From an uncultured Sphingobacteriales bacterium (GTDB lineage Bacteria > Bacteroidota > Bacteroidia > Chitinophagales > Chitinophagaceae), in the NCBI GenBank assembly GCA_937991535.1, contig CALKHN010000110.1, forward strand, positions 5,299-69,298: a stretch of 64,000 bases of DNA. The letters are read 5' to 3'. Positions 9,601 to 18,133 of this stretch are shown here, piece by piece. Made by a program: the position numbers and the translations under genes. The notes beneath the pieces were generated by a model. It worked only from the letters and a program-made list of their open reading frames with translations, had not been told where the DNA came from and did not search any database. Every line of letters starts with the position of its first letter. The stretch's first letter is position 1.

Positions 9601-9827
9601 AGCAGGGAAGGCCCGTCTTTCAGATCAAGACAGCACCCCACGATGATGCGTATACCGCTGGCTTTAGCAGCAGTGTGAGCGCGTACTATGCCTGCGAGAG
9701 TATTATGATCTGTAATGGCAATTTCAGTATAACCCAGGGCCGCCGCCTGTGCTACCAGTTCTTCCGGATGGGAACCGCCTCTTAAGAAACTAAAATTGGT
9801 CGTGACCTGTAATTCTGTGTACTGCAT
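6606..9827 (-). CDS. dnaE2: error-prone DNA polymerase III alpha subunit DnaE2 (ImuC)
   Basis: About 1073 aa from the ATG at 9827, preceded by AGAGGAAG; an upstream in-frame start would add 15 residues. The PHP domain is at the N-terminus (QVTTNFSFLRGGSHPEELVA). The palm carries QGRGSAANS and the catalytic acidic pair in PPDVDVDFEHERREEV. Then come the finger and helix-hairpin-helix regions, and an OB fold (VMVAGLVLVRQRPGTASG) near the C-terminus. Length is typical of DnaE2. It works with ImuA and ImuB in translesion synthesis over damaged templates and in SOS mutagenesis. It is 17 bp downstream of imuB. Confidence 0.95.
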   Translation of the reverse strand: MQYTELQVTTNFSFLRGGSHPEELVAQAAALGYTEIAITDHNTLAGIVRAHTAAKASGIRIIVGCCLDLKDGPSLLAYPTNLQGYSRLSHLLTTGNLRTEKGKCELYTKDVYAHKEGILFAVIPPSQLNANFEYGDSFKQALQKYRDNLQGQVYLTATRSYQGDDIKKLYRLSELSDRYQIPLLATNDVHYHDNERRRLQDILTCIREKKTIYNAGYLLCQNAERFLKPEQEMLRLFRQYPDAIIRTQDIVSACTFSLNELKYVYPQEITSEGRTPDQQLAHFVWQGAKEKFGETIPEKIRKSIEYELDFMERKNYAAYFLTIYDFVQFARTNKILCQGRGSAANSVICYCLGITSVDPSKFKLLFARFMSDARDEPPDVDVDFEHERREEVMQYIYGKFGRDRSGIVATVTQVHYKGAIRDVAKAMGLSADMIDVLAGLSSTHGEGVQEERIREAGLNPDDPHLKKVLELTRQYIGFPRQLGQHTGGFVISQNKLSYICPILNARMENRTNIEWNKDDIDALGLLKIDVLALGMLTCIRKCFDLAKQHYSLDLTLANIPQDDPKVYDMICHADTIGVFQIESRAQMSMLPRLKPRCFYDLVIEVAIVRPGPIQGDMVHPYLRRRNGQEPVEYPSEALKEILGRTLGVPLFQEQAMEIAIVAAGFTPAEADALRRSMATFKAQGMVKQFHDKLIGGMLKNGYTQEYAERVFKQLEGFGSYGFPESHAVSFALLVYISSWLKCYYPDVFACGLLNSQPMGFYAPAQIVKDAQKHDVKVRPVDINHSEWDSTLEEKDGEYCALRLGFRQVKGLREDDMIKLVAARKKMFTSINEIVDAGISITAIEKLADADAFRSIGLDRRKALWEISSLADHPTGVFKGQASESAIEQHVTLPEMTASEHVVQDYSSLSLSLKAHPVSFVRAQLKSQQIVSTAELNDMPDGAPVMVAGLVLVRQRPGTASGICFITIEDETGSANLVVFRQLFDKYRKEILQSRLLMVAGKLQREGEVIHVVVQQCYNLSHLLRKLIPSGNEDPHVLALCRADEKDGELRTADSRGVSKKVTQGSLFPSRDFK

Positions 9828-9844
9828 ACTTCCTCTTTTCTTTT

Positions 9845-11344
9845 TCACGGAAAAAATCCGTGTAAATACCATTGATGCGGTTTGTCGCCGGTATAATGTC
9901 CCAACCGGAAAAGCCAGTACCGCTCGCCTATTTCATCTTCCACGATATAGTAATCTCTATGTTCGCCTTCCTGTATCCACCATTCCTGCTCTATGCGTTC
10001 AGGGCCATCTGCTTTTTTAATAGTATGTAGTTTTCCTTTATACCGGAAGTGCATCGGCGGGTAATCTGGTATTGGTGCTGCTACCTCTACCGGTTCCGGT
10101 ATGGACAATAGCCGCACAGGGCGAGGCCGGTCTTTGCGCCACGTAGTTGCTGGTTGTTCACCAAGTTCTTTAGCTTCCCTGAAAGACCGCTCCGGCCAGT
10201 AATGTTCCTCCGGTAAATAGCGATATACAATACCCTTGCCGAGCTTCCCCGTGAGCTGATCCAATAGCTGCGCGAGACGTGTGTCATTCACGGTACTGTT
10301 ATGCCAGAGCGCTTCCTGTGAAGACCGGGCAATTTCTACATTCGGTGCTTCAAGCACAAACAACTCAATGCCGAGTGCCGGTTTGATTTGGTCAATTTTT
10401 AATTCAAATAGTTTGAATAAATGAATGGGCTGTTGGGAAGGCAGATGCGTGCCGATCTCAATCTGCTGCACTTCACCATCAATGCGGTAGGCTTTGAACA
10501 CTGCTTTACGGATACCTTTGCCTTCTTTTACCAGACGCTCACATAAGGTATTTAGTAATTGCTGTAAGGCTATCTCAATACCTGACCGTGTAACAATCGG
10601 TTCCAGACAAGGCAAACGTTCCCGGAAAGGTTCAATGGGTTGCAATGGAATTAACGGTTCATCTTTCCAGCCAAACGCCTGATCCATACGGTCAAGCAGT
10701 CCTATTCCAAAACGCCGGCGAAGGATAGAACGACCCATATTGATAAAATGACTGATGGTATATAAGCCCAATTTTTGTAAACGTTCAACGGTAACTAGTT
10801 CCAATCGTAATGCTGCCGGAGGTAATGGTAATAAAGCAGCTCTTTCTTCGCCGGATGGTGCAACAGCAATAGGCTGTTTTACATAGCGGGTAAGCGCCCA
10901 TGCAGCCCCAATGGTGCCGGCAATGGCAATACGGGTGGTATAGCCAAAACCTTTTAGCCGGTTTTGTATATCGGCTGCATATTTTTCTTCCCCTCCCCAC
11001 AAATGCGCACATCCGCTGATATCTAAGAATAGCCCATCCGGCAGATCAGTAGCCGCAACCGGTGTGTACCGGATGCACCAATGCCCAAGACCGGTAAGCA
11101 GTTGCAGGGGAAGCTGCGGCTCATCATCCAGTACCTGTATGTTTGCTACCAACGCTCTTGCATCGGCAACAGCCATCCCTATTGATATTCCCTGTTTTTG
11201 CGCCGCCAGACATGCGGCAGTAATGCGCATCCGGCCATGATCCGGTGCTGCCACTACAAAAAGAGTGTCCTTCAAATGAGGCCGGCGGCGAAGCATCCCG
11301 TCCGCTAATAAATGCGGAAACCATATTGCCATCAAACGCTTCAT
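9845..11344 (-). CDS. imuB: ImuB, catalytically inactive Y-family polymerase homologue
   Basis: 499 aa from the ATG at 11344 (MKRLMAIWFPHL), one base after the imuA stop; longer readings overlap imuA and are unlikely. The Y-family fold is recognisable, but where active enzymes carry SxDE it reads LFLDISGCAHLWGG, so the metal ligands are absent, as is normal for ImuB. The C-terminus (KADGPERIEQEWW...YYIVEDEIGERYWLFRLG) is the DUF6504-type tail. ImuB is the hub binding ImuA, DnaE2 and the beta clamp. Confidence 0.93.
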   Translation of the reverse strand: MKRLMAIWFPHLLADGMLRRRPHLKDTLFVVAAPDHGRMRITAACLAAQKQGISIGMAVADARALVANIQVLDDEPQLPLQLLTGLGHWCIRYTPVAATDLPDGLFLDISGCAHLWGGEEKYAADIQNRLKGFGYTTRIAIAGTIGAAWALTRYVKQPIAVAPSGEERAALLPLPPAALRLELVTVERLQKLGLYTISHFINMGRSILRRRFGIGLLDRMDQAFGWKDEPLIPLQPIEPFRERLPCLEPIVTRSGIEIALQQLLNTLCERLVKEGKGIRKAVFKAYRIDGEVQQIEIGTHLPSQQPIHLFKLFELKIDQIKPALGIELFVLEAPNVEIARSSQEALWHNSTVNDTRLAQLLDQLTGKLGKGIVYRYLPEEHYWPERSFREAKELGEQPATTWRKDRPRPVRLLSIPEPVEVAAPIPDYPPMHFRYKGKLHTIKKADGPERIEQEWWIQEGEHRDYYIVEDEIGERYWLFRLGHYTGDKPHQWYLHGFFP

Positions 11345-11345
11345 A

Positions 11346-12080
11346 CTACCCGATTTTTCGCAGAAGCGTTTGTGAAGAAATAAGAGATGTATCGGGTAGT
11401 GCGTGGAAATGCCCGTCCATCCACACCAACTGCCAGGATCCTGGCTTTCCACCCCGGATTTTTTGTAGCTCTACGTTCCAGCATGGAAATCCTATGCCGG
11501 GCATCCCGTCCGGGTAATAGCTGGCAAGGGAACTGATCTGCCAGCGACCAACGCAGGCGGTAGGATGCAGTTTGCGCGGTTGCTGTCTTAACACAAAACC
11601 GGTGACGCCGCTTTTCTCCACTGCCAGTTGCAGGCGGCGAGAAACAGTGAAGTTCAGATCAGGCAATTCACTCACTACGCCTGCCAGCCCTTCCACCTGT
11701 AAGGCGGCTTCCATCGCCCAGCAGATGTCCTTTTCTTTTTTTAAATGAATAAATAACACACGCTCAGGCTCAATGCCAAAGGCTTTTAGTCCCGGAGGAA
11801 ATATTATTTTTTCCTGGCTTATCCACACGCAGCACCCGCCGTTTTGCATGAGACTACCCAAGATGCCGGCAATAAACCCCGAACTGGCGGCGGTTGCCGC
11901 AGGAGAACCACTGATGTACTCGTGTACTGCACCTGTTGGAAATACTTGTTGAGGAAAAGCATCCAATACCGGGCCCAACTCAACTTTTCCGGCAAGCGGA
12001 TCGTTTGCCGGTCGCGGCCCTTGCAGGCGTAAAATATCCTGCTGCAGGCGTGCAACTATATCTTTTTGTACTCCATCCAC
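11346..12080 (-). CDS. imuA: ImuA, RecA-like mutasome component
   Basis: A 244-aa protein of the ImuA/SulA-like RecA superfamily: FPTGAVHEYISG at about 46-57, then a degenerate Walker A region, a Walker B-like LAGVVSELPDL, and FVLRQQPRKLHPTACVGRW with the family-typical R and W. It is first of the operon, 1 bp before imuB. A perfect palindrome sits 12 bp upstream of its start. It recruits or modulates the DnaE2 mutasome. Confidence 0.9.
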   Translation of the reverse strand: MDGVQKDIVARLQQDILRLQGPRPANDPLAGKVELGPVLDAFPQQVFPTGAVHEYISGSPAATAASSGFIAGILGSLMQNGGCCVWISQEKIIFPPGLKAFGIEPERVLFIHLKKEKDICWAMEAALQVEGLAGVVSELPDLNFTVSRRLQLAVEKSGVTGFVLRQQPRKLHPTACVGRWQISSLASYYPDGMPGIGFPCWNVELQKIRGGKPGSWQLVWMDGHFHALPDTSLISSQTLLRKIG

Positions 12081-12091
12081 AAAACAAATAT

Positions 12092-12112
12092 AATACTAAA
12101 TATTTTAGTATT
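12092..12112. promoter_or_regulatory. palindromic operator candidate for imuA
   Basis: Arms AATACTAAA (12092-12100) and TTTAGTATT (12104-12112) are perfect 9-bp inverted repeats around TAT. It lies between the imuA start (12080) and the oppositely oriented VOC gene. A damage-responsive repressor of LexA type is the obvious candidate, but no lexA is in the window and the binding protein is inferred. Confidence 0.6.
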
Positions 12113-12193
12113 AAACAGCCAATAATATTAGCATATCTTTATGAATGTTTTGCCCAAATAATCAATCGTAATGCTCATAAAATAATACCTGCT

Positions 12194-12550
12194 ATGTTAA
12201 AAAAAATGAGTCCGCAGCTGCTGGTAACTAATCTTGATCAGTCCATTGCTTTTTACACCAGGAAGCTGGGCTTTGAATTAGAGTTCCGGTATGAAGGCTT
12301 CTACGCAGGTATTATAAAAGACGGATGTTCTATCCATCTTAAGCTGGGCAAGCCCAATATTGAAGAGCGAAAAAACAAAAGAGAGAATAATGATCTGGAT
12401 ATTGTGTTTTCCGTAGATGATGTAGAGGCATTATATACGCAACTGCTAAAAGAATCTGTTGATATTGTTCAACCTTTGTGTGAGCAGCCTTATGGCAGGG
12501 AGTTTTACATTGCTGATCCGGAAGGCTATATAATAGCCTTTCTCCAGTGA
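12194..12550 (+). CDS. VOC/glyoxalase-fold protein
   Basis: 118 aa from the ATG at 12194, which opens directly with the first strand of the fold (MSPQLLVTNLDQSIAFYTRK); longer readings run into imuA. The LGFELEFR and YIADPEGYIIAFLQ ends match the paired beta-alpha-beta-beta-beta modules of bleomycin-resistance/glyoxalase proteins. Metal ligands such as E in the last strand are not obvious. The substrate is unknown. It lies 27 bp ahead of dinB on the same strand. Confidence 0.8.
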   Translation: MLKKMSPQLLVTNLDQSIAFYTRKLGFELEFRYEGFYAGIIKDGCSIHLKLGKPNIEERKNKRENNDLDIVFSVDDVEALYTQLLKESVDIVQPLCEQPYGREFYIADPEGYIIAFLQ

Positions 12551-12577
12551 TATTTTGTCAGACAGAAAAATAAACAA

Positions 12578-13672
12578 ATGGATGGCGAAGCAACATATCG
12601 TAAAATCATTCACATTGACATGGATGCTTTTTATGCTTCCGTAGAGCAAAGGGATTTTCCCGGGTATCGCGGTATGCCCATAGTGGTCGGCGGCTCTCCT
12701 GAAGGTCGCGGTGGCGTAGTGGCCACAGCCAGCTATGAAGCCAGGAAGTTCGGGATCCGTTCTGCCATGCCCTCTAAAACAGCACAACGGCTTTGCCCGG
12801 ATGCAATTTTTGTATTTCCCAGGTTTGACGCTTACAAAGCTGTCTCCAGGCATATTCGTGAAATTTTTCAACGTTACACTGATGTAATAGAACCACTCTC
12901 CTTAGATGAGGCTTACCTTGATATTACAACCGATAAACAAGGCATTGGTTCAGCAATAGAAATAGCCAGGCTGATTAAGAAAGCGATTTAGGACGAATTG
13001 CAGCTTACTGCATCTGCCGGTATTTCTATCAATAAGTTTGTGGCAAAGATCGCCTCAGACATGCAAAAACCGGATGGACTTACTTTTATCGGGCCTTCAA
13101 AGATTGAATCTTTTATGGAAGAGCTGCCCGTAGAAAAGTTTTTTGGGGTAGGAAAGGTAACCGCTGCAAAAATGAAAGCAATGGGATTGCATACCGGTGC
13201 TGACCTGAAAAAGCTGTCCGAAGCGGAAATGACCACCCACTTTGGAAAGCCCGGTAAGTTTTATTACCAGATCGTTAGAGGTATTGACAACCGGGAGGTG
13301 CAGCCACATCGGGAAATAAAATCTGTCAGCGTTGAAGATACGTATCAGGAGGATTTAACTACAAAAGAAGCGATGCTGGCTGAATTGAAAGTACTCTCAG
13401 AGCGGCTGGCAGAAAGACTTCAACGTTCCAATTTAAAAGGCAGGACCATCACTGTTAAATTTAAGTTCCATGACTTTACTATTAATACCCGGAGCCTTTC
13501 TCTTACTGAGTTGACAAATGCCAAAGAAATTATAGCTCAAATTGTAGTAACCATTTTAGATAAATCATCTGTGGAGGACAAGAAAGTACGTCTGTTAGGA
13601 GTAGGTATTTCTAACTTTGATGTGCAGCCAAAAGAAAAACCAAAAGCAGAAAAGCAATTAAAGTTATTTTAA
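12578..13672 (+). pseudogene. dinB: DNA polymerase IV (dinB) with one in-frame amber stop
   Basis: The two open halves 12578-12991 and 12998-13672 lie in the same frame, separated only by TAG at 12989-12991 (IARLIKKAI-stop-DELQLTASAGIS). All other hallmarks are intact: HIDMDAFYASVEQ, the YEARKFGIRSAMP finger, SLDEAYLD with the catalytic D-E pair, the SINKFVAKIASD thumb, the little-finger domain and a C-terminal clamp-binding QLKLF. A single base change (AAG, CAG or GAG to TAG) would explain the break. Read-through or re-initiation at TTG 12998 would not rebuild the palm. A sequencing error is possible. Confidence 0.9.
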
Positions 13673-13771
13673 TCTATCTACTTTTATGAGCGATTTAATT
13701 AAACTATTTTGGTAATTTGATTTGACTTCAAAAGAACTTAAGCTCAACGTAAAGAATTAAATTAATTAAAC

Positions 13772-15523
13772 ATGTCTGGTTCTTTTCCCGAGTCTCAACT
13801 TATAATTGGGTATAGAGAATTTTACAGATCAGATCCTCCTGAAAATAGGTTAGATATACTTGGGGAAATGAGCAAAGACACAGTAATCGGCGAAATTGCT
13901 GCGTTGAATTATAGACTTAAGCCCAAACGGACAATCTACCTTGACACATCTTTAGAAACTCAATGCAATATTCTGAAGCATTTTTTTTTATATAACCCCA
14001 GTTTATATAATGCTTATTACTACAGATACAGTAAATTTATAAAAGACGACAACCATTATGGTCTATTGATATCTCGGCGAACATGTCTTTTTGCATTGGA
14101 AGAATTGATACAATCCGATCTTCCTTTAATTAAAGATTTCAATATGGCTGAAAGCTGGGAAAAATTATTTCAGTACCTGCTAGCTGTCAATACAGAAATT
14201 ACAAAATATGAAACAGAAACAGTTAAAGAAGAAAAATCAGGAGACCCCCTCATCGATTTTCCTTTGGAAAAAGTTAATGCCAAATTGATTGCCTTAAATG
14301 AGATGTCTTTGACGACTGATCCGATTTATACACCATATCGGGGATATTACTTTTGTAAATATATTATAGATAAAACCGAATTAGGAGAGTACCTAGAAAA
14401 GTATTTTGTAGATAGTTATGGGATGGTGTGGGATAATTTTATTTTTGAGATACTAGGATTATATATTGCTAATAATCCGCATGGTGAAAATGATATCCAA
14501 AATCCAATTACGGAAGAAAAATTAGACACTTCATTTTATTTTACGGTTCAAGAAAGGGACAAATTTTTGTTTGAAGCATTTTCAAAAGTATACCCGAACC
14601 CAAATCCTCACACATTGATTTCAGTAAAAAAATATCCGTTTTATAAGCACTCAGAAGATACATATACACTTCTAGATAATCAACTGTTGATAGACAAGGC
14701 ATATAATCAATTGATAAACGATTTATGGTTTGACATTATTAAACCGGTGAAAGATAATACAGGAAAAAATAAATATAATATAAGCGCCTACCGGTCAGTT
14801 ATAGGACTATTTTTTGAAGAATATCTTAGAATGCTGTTTCAACAACTTTTTGGCGATGTTAGATATGGTATCCTTAAATTGTTTGACGAATTACTCTTAC
14901 GTAGAGGAAAGGAACAAAATGAACTCGCAGATGTATATTTTAGGTTTAATAAAAAAATTTTCATTGCTCAAGCAAAGACTACCGGTATTTATAATAACGA
15001 AAAATACTCCGGTGAATTAGATGTGCTATACAAAAAATCAAGAAATGCTTTTTTCGATTCTTTTGGGGTAGGGCAGCTCGTAAAATCTATCGAAAATCTA
15101 GAAGATATGATAACGCGGATAGATTTTAAATTTCCGGCAAAAAAAGCTTACCGAGTTTATCCGGCGATAATTGTTAATGAAAATGCTATGCAAACTCCTC
15201 TTATGGCAGAGATATTTAAAGTAAGATTTTCAGAACTAACTGCCCATTTGATATCTACAAAGGTTACTATTTTCCCTTTAACCCTTGTTCATGTAAGTGA
15301 TCTTGAGAATATGATTGACAATATTCAGGGTGACCCTTCCGCATTTTTTGGTTTGTTGGATAAGGCAAAATCATATAGAAAGTTTACTCCACCCTTTTAT
15401 AAGGTTCTTGATTGGGAAGGCATTTATCCTTTGCACAAAGAAACCATGAAAGTGTTCAGAACTTTATTTGCCAAATATGGAACAGGAGAAGGTCATCCTA
15501 ATGAAGAACTAACTGCCGAATAG
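13772..15523 (+). CDS. unrecognised 583-aa protein with PD-(D/E)XK-like motif
   Basis: No family recognised. It has no signal peptide or membrane segment and is rich in aromatic and charged residues. At about residues 385-415, ELADVYFRFNKKIFIAQAKT has the layout of a restriction-nuclease core: an acidic residue opening a strand (ADVYF) and a following hydrophobic strand ending Q-x-K (IAQAK). It follows broken dinB by 99 bp on the same strand but with a distinctly lower GC content, so it may be acquired. A defence or repair nuclease is an inference from the motif alone. Confidence 0.6.
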   Translation: MSGSFPESQLIIGYREFYRSDPPENRLDILGEMSKDTVIGEIAALNYRLKPKRTIYLDTSLETQCNILKHFFLYNPSLYNAYYYRYSKFIKDDNHYGLLISRRTCLFALEELIQSDLPLIKDFNMAESWEKLFQYLLAVNTEITKYETETVKEEKSGDPLIDFPLEKVNAKLIALNEMSLTTDPIYTPYRGYYFCKYIIDKTELGEYLEKYFVDSYGMVWDNFIFEILGLYIANNPHGENDIQNPITEEKLDTSFYFTVQERDKFLFEAFSKVYPNPNPHTLISVKKYPFYKHSEDTYTLLDNQLLIDKAYNQLINDLWFDIIKPVKDNTGKNKYNISAYRSVIGLFFEEYLRMLFQQLFGDVRYGILKLFDELLLRRGKEQNELADVYFRFNKKIFIAQAKTTGIYNNEKYSGELDVLYKKSRNAFFDSFGVGQLVKSIENLEDMITRIDFKFPAKKAYRVYPAIIVNENAMQTPLMAEIFKVRFSELTAHLISTKVTIFPLTLVHVSDLENMIDNIQGDPSAFFGLLDKAKSYRKFTPPFYKVLDWEGIYPLHKETMKVFRTLFAKYGTGEGHPNEELTAE

Positions 15524-15702
15524 CATCCCGCTATAAAATAATTCAGTAGCTTACCAGATTCGCTATGAGTATTGATAGATTGTAACAGACATTGATAGCC
15601 GCGAGGTGCCGAAGTCCAGTTTACATAAAAGACCATTCATAAAATTACGATGCCCTGCGGATCTCTATCTCAAAATTTCTTTAATTAAACGTTATTTGCA
15701 GG

Positions 15703-15939
15703 ATGGATGAAGTATTTGAATTACCGGTGCATTTTAATGGGCAGAATATGCTCCTGCCGGCACAATTACAGGCTTTGGGGTATAGCCACCGGATACTGGT
15801 GACGATAAAAGACCATGTCGTTATTTTTGAACCAGATGAGGAAAGGAATTACCGGGCTGTATCATCCGATCCGGAGAAGATACCTGACCTGCAACTTGTA
15901 CAGGCCATCGTAACGACAATAGAGTCGCTATTTAAATAG
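15703..15939 (+). CDS. small conserved-looking hypothetical protein
   Basis: A 78-aa soluble protein beginning MDEVFELPVHFNGQNMLLPA. It looks like a single alpha/beta domain with a beta hairpin (HRILVTIKDHVVIFEPDEER) and a C-terminal helix. Similar short proteins are common in Bacteroidota without known function. It stands alone between convergent genes. Confidence 0.55.
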   Translation: MDEVFELPVHFNGQNMLLPAQLQALGYSHRILVTIKDHVVIFEPDEERNYRAVSSDPEKIPDLQLVQAIVTTIESLFK

Positions 15940-16002
15940 TAGGAATAAACATTCCTTTTGTTTGATTCAATTTTATTTGAACAAATTTCGACTAAAAGAG
16001 TT

Positions 16003-16365
16003 TTACTTTTTTCCGCCTTTTTTCTTCGAAGCCGTTTTTTTAGCAGGCGATTTTTTTGCGGCTTTGGGCACAGCTTTTTTTATAACCGAGCCAGCCTTCT
16101 TTGCAGCTTTCTTCGCGGTAGGGTTTGCTTTTTTAGCGGTCTTATTCACTGTTTTTGTTACAGCTTTTTTAAGAGGCTTTGCTTTCCCGGAAATCTTTTT
16201 CTTAATGGTTTCTTTTACTCCTGTAAATTTCTCCGCAACGGTTTCTGTAAGCGCTGTAGCCCCGGCAACAATATCTGTTTTCAGTTCCGAAGCGGCTTCG
16301 CTTATCTTTTCAAATAGCGTAGGCTGATCCCGCGTAGTTGATGACTTTCGTTTTTTTGATGGCAT
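16003..16365 (-). CDS. histone H1-like Lys/Ala-rich DNA-binding protein
   Basis: A 120-aa very basic protein. Residues 15-60 form an amphipathic helical part (LFEKISEAASELKTDIVAGA). From about 60 to the end it is a low-complexity tail of KKA, KAAKK and PAKK repeats like the C-terminal tail of eukaryotic histone H1 and of bacterial Hc1-type proteins. Such proteins coat or bridge DNA without sequence specificity. Confidence 0.75.
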   Translation of the reverse strand: MPSKKRKSSTTRDQPTLFEKISEAASELKTDIVAGATALTETVAEKFTGVKETIKKKISGKAKPLKKAVTKTVNKTAKKANPTAKKAAKKAGSVIKKAVPKAAKKSPAKKTASKKKGGKK

Positions 16366-16547
16366 ATAGTAATTATTAAGTTTATGTAAAGTTAGTATTC
16401 CAGGTAATATGTTGCTGCGTAAGTCGCCATTATAAAAGGTTAGGTCGTTTTTCTTAGTAGTTTTCCGACTTCGTCGGATAATGACGACAAAATAATCATA
16501 TAATATCCTATCTTTTATTAAGTGGATACGTTCTTTCTTTGTACAAC

Positions 16548-16702
16548 AAATCCAATACTCCCTAACCGAAAAACCGACCCTTTAAATCCGGTAAGCCCGA
16601 AAACCCTTGATCTAAATCCTGATCCTGGAAAAGCAATTGTCCTAAAACCGATCAACAAAAAGATATTGCAGCAGCGTCGCAGAAATGCGGCGTTGCTTTT
16701 TT
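16548..16702 (+). ncRNA. candidate small RNA ending in a terminator
   Basis: No convincing gene lies here, yet the stretch ends with a strong hairpin and six T. Just upstream, TTTCTTTG at about 16539-16546 is one mismatch from the Bacteroidota -7 box TAnnTTTG. An independent transcript of about 150 nt is plausible. A 78-codon frame across it has a proline/asparagine-rich, unlikely composition. Confidence 0.3.
16671..16702 (+). terminator. intrinsic terminator
   Basis: GCAGCGTCGCA pairs with TGCGGCGTTGC over 11 positions (two G-U pairs), with loop GAAA, followed by TTTTTT. Confidence 0.75.
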
Positions 16703-16798
16703 ATTGCCAGGATCTTTCGTGCCAGAAACATGGGACTTCAAGACCAGGAAAGAAATAAAGGAATTAATTAAAACGCCAACTTATTATTAATAGAGATA

Positions 16799-17041
16799 TC
16801 AAAATCGAGGATATAATCGGTGAAGCCGATCCAGCCATTGTTCAATCTGTGACGGCGTTACAGTTGAGATAAAAAAGTCTTTTCCTGTGAACCTGATAAT
16901 TCTGTTTTGCTCATTGCAGACGTATACATAGTTGCCGCCAGTGTAAATAGTGTAATGCCCGGAAACATCGGTAGTGATCCTTTTATAATACTGTTGCAGT
17001 TCATCCAGTGGGAAATCCGTCAGCACACTGATATTTTCCAT
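16799..17041 (-). CDS. small hypothetical protein
   Basis: 80 aa from the ATG at 17041 (MENISVLTDFPLDELQQYY); a longer start at 17065 looks less natural. Alternating strand-like segments HYTIYTGGNYVYVC and RIIRFTGKDFFIS suggest a small beta-rich fold. No family recognised. Confidence 0.5.
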   Translation of the reverse strand: MENISVLTDFPLDELQQYYKRITTDVSGHYTIYTGGNYVYVCNEQNRIIRFTGKDFFISTVTPSQIEQWLDRLHRLYPRF

Positions 17042-17335
17042 AGTGCAAAGATAAATGGTTAACATATCCTAAGTGAAAGAAAAAAAAGTAGGTAGTATTT
17101 TAAAAAACGAGGTTAATCTTTCCAATCTCTTTCTTAACAGTACTCGTTAGATTATCATCCATCAGGTTAATAAATAATTAGTGATTGTTTTGCTTTGCTA
17201 TATAGTCTCTTTATCCGGCGCTGAGAATTTATAATCGTAATAGGGCTTGAAGTAGGAAAACAAGTATTGCTCAATAATTAACAGAGAAATACGGATGCAC
17301 ATAAAAAGAAAATATTAATTCATTACACAAATTTA

Positions 17336-17443
17336 GGGTCAGGGATTGCAACATGCTCGCAAGGAGTTCGGCATAAACACAGCACCCTCACACCCGGCCC
17401 TCATTTATTCCGCGTCCTCCTTGCGCAAGTTCAACCCTGACCC
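17336..17443 (+). ncRNA. nested inverted repeat, candidate structured leader of radC
   Basis: GGGTCAGGG (17336-17344) pairs perfectly with CCCTGACCC (17435-17443), and nested inside CGCAAGGAG (17358-17366) pairs perfectly with CTCCTTGCG (17417-17425), leaving a 50-base apical part. The internal loops are 13 and 9 bases. It ends 46 bp before the radC start and is much more GC-rich than its surroundings. A cis-acting RNA or a DNA-level element such as a nick or resolution site are both possible. Confidence 0.5.
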
Positions 17444-17489
17444 AACGGCGGTTCCATAATTAATTTTTTAAATCATTAAATAATGAGTT

Positions 17490-17960
17490 ATGGAAAGTAC
17501 ACTGAGCACTACCGCATGGACTAATGTTGCTGAAATTGAACTGGTCTACAAGTCAAACGTAAAAGTATGTGACCGCCCAAAAGTCACCACTGCTGCAGAT
17601 GCTGCTAAATTGTTACAAGGCATATGGGATGAAAATAAAATTGAGTTTGTGGAACAATTTAAAGTATTGCTTCTAAACCAGGCTAATCATGTACTTGGAT
17701 GCGTAAATGTTTCTACAGGCAATGCAATAGGTACTATAGCAGACCCAAAGCTGGTGTTAGTAGCAGCGATAAAAGCTAATGCCTGCAAAATCATAATCTC
17801 GCATAATCATCCCTCTGGTAATTTAAAGCCAAGCAGAGCCGATGAAATACTAACTCAAAAAATAAGACAAGCTGCAGAGTTTCACGACATACGGCTTTTT
17901 GATCATGTTATTGTTTCAAGCGAAGGATATTACAGCTTTGCTGACGATGGGCTACTTTAA
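17490..17960 (+). CDS. radC: RadC-family JAB/MPN domain protein
   Basis: A 156-aa protein consisting almost only of the JAB1/MPN+ domain. The metalloprotease-like signature is complete: E55, HNHPSG (H105 and H107) and D118 (PSRADEILTQKI). It lacks the N-terminal helix-hairpin-helix domain of chromosomal RadC, as in the short forms common on mobile elements of Bacteroidota. Despite the name, its role in repair is not established. Confidence 0.9.
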   Translation: MESTLSTTAWTNVAEIELVYKSNVKVCDRPKVTTAADAAKLLQGIWDENKIEFVEQFKVLLLNQANHVLGCVNVSTGNAIGTIADPKLVLVAAIKANACKIIISHNHPSGNLKPSRADEILTQKIRQAAEFHDIRLFDHVIVSSEGYYSFADDGLL

Positions 17961-18133
17961 GCCCTTTTTTTATTAATAGCGTCGGGGTACTTTAATTTAT
18001 ACTAAGATTTTATGAGCGGTCCGAATGACCGTAAGAAATCCAGCTTCATTATAAATCTAAAACCGGCACCCAATGACATAAAAAAACTTCTTGCGGAGAG
18101 CTACGCGCAGTTAGTAAATATACTACTCCATTC

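Noticed and set aside
15958..16327. Phe/Ala-rich plus-strand frames
   Set aside because: They are antisense shadows of the Lys/Ala-rich H1-like gene.
16522..16758. 78-codon frame
   Set aside because: It runs through a perfect terminator hairpin and has an unlikely composition; a small RNA is preferred.
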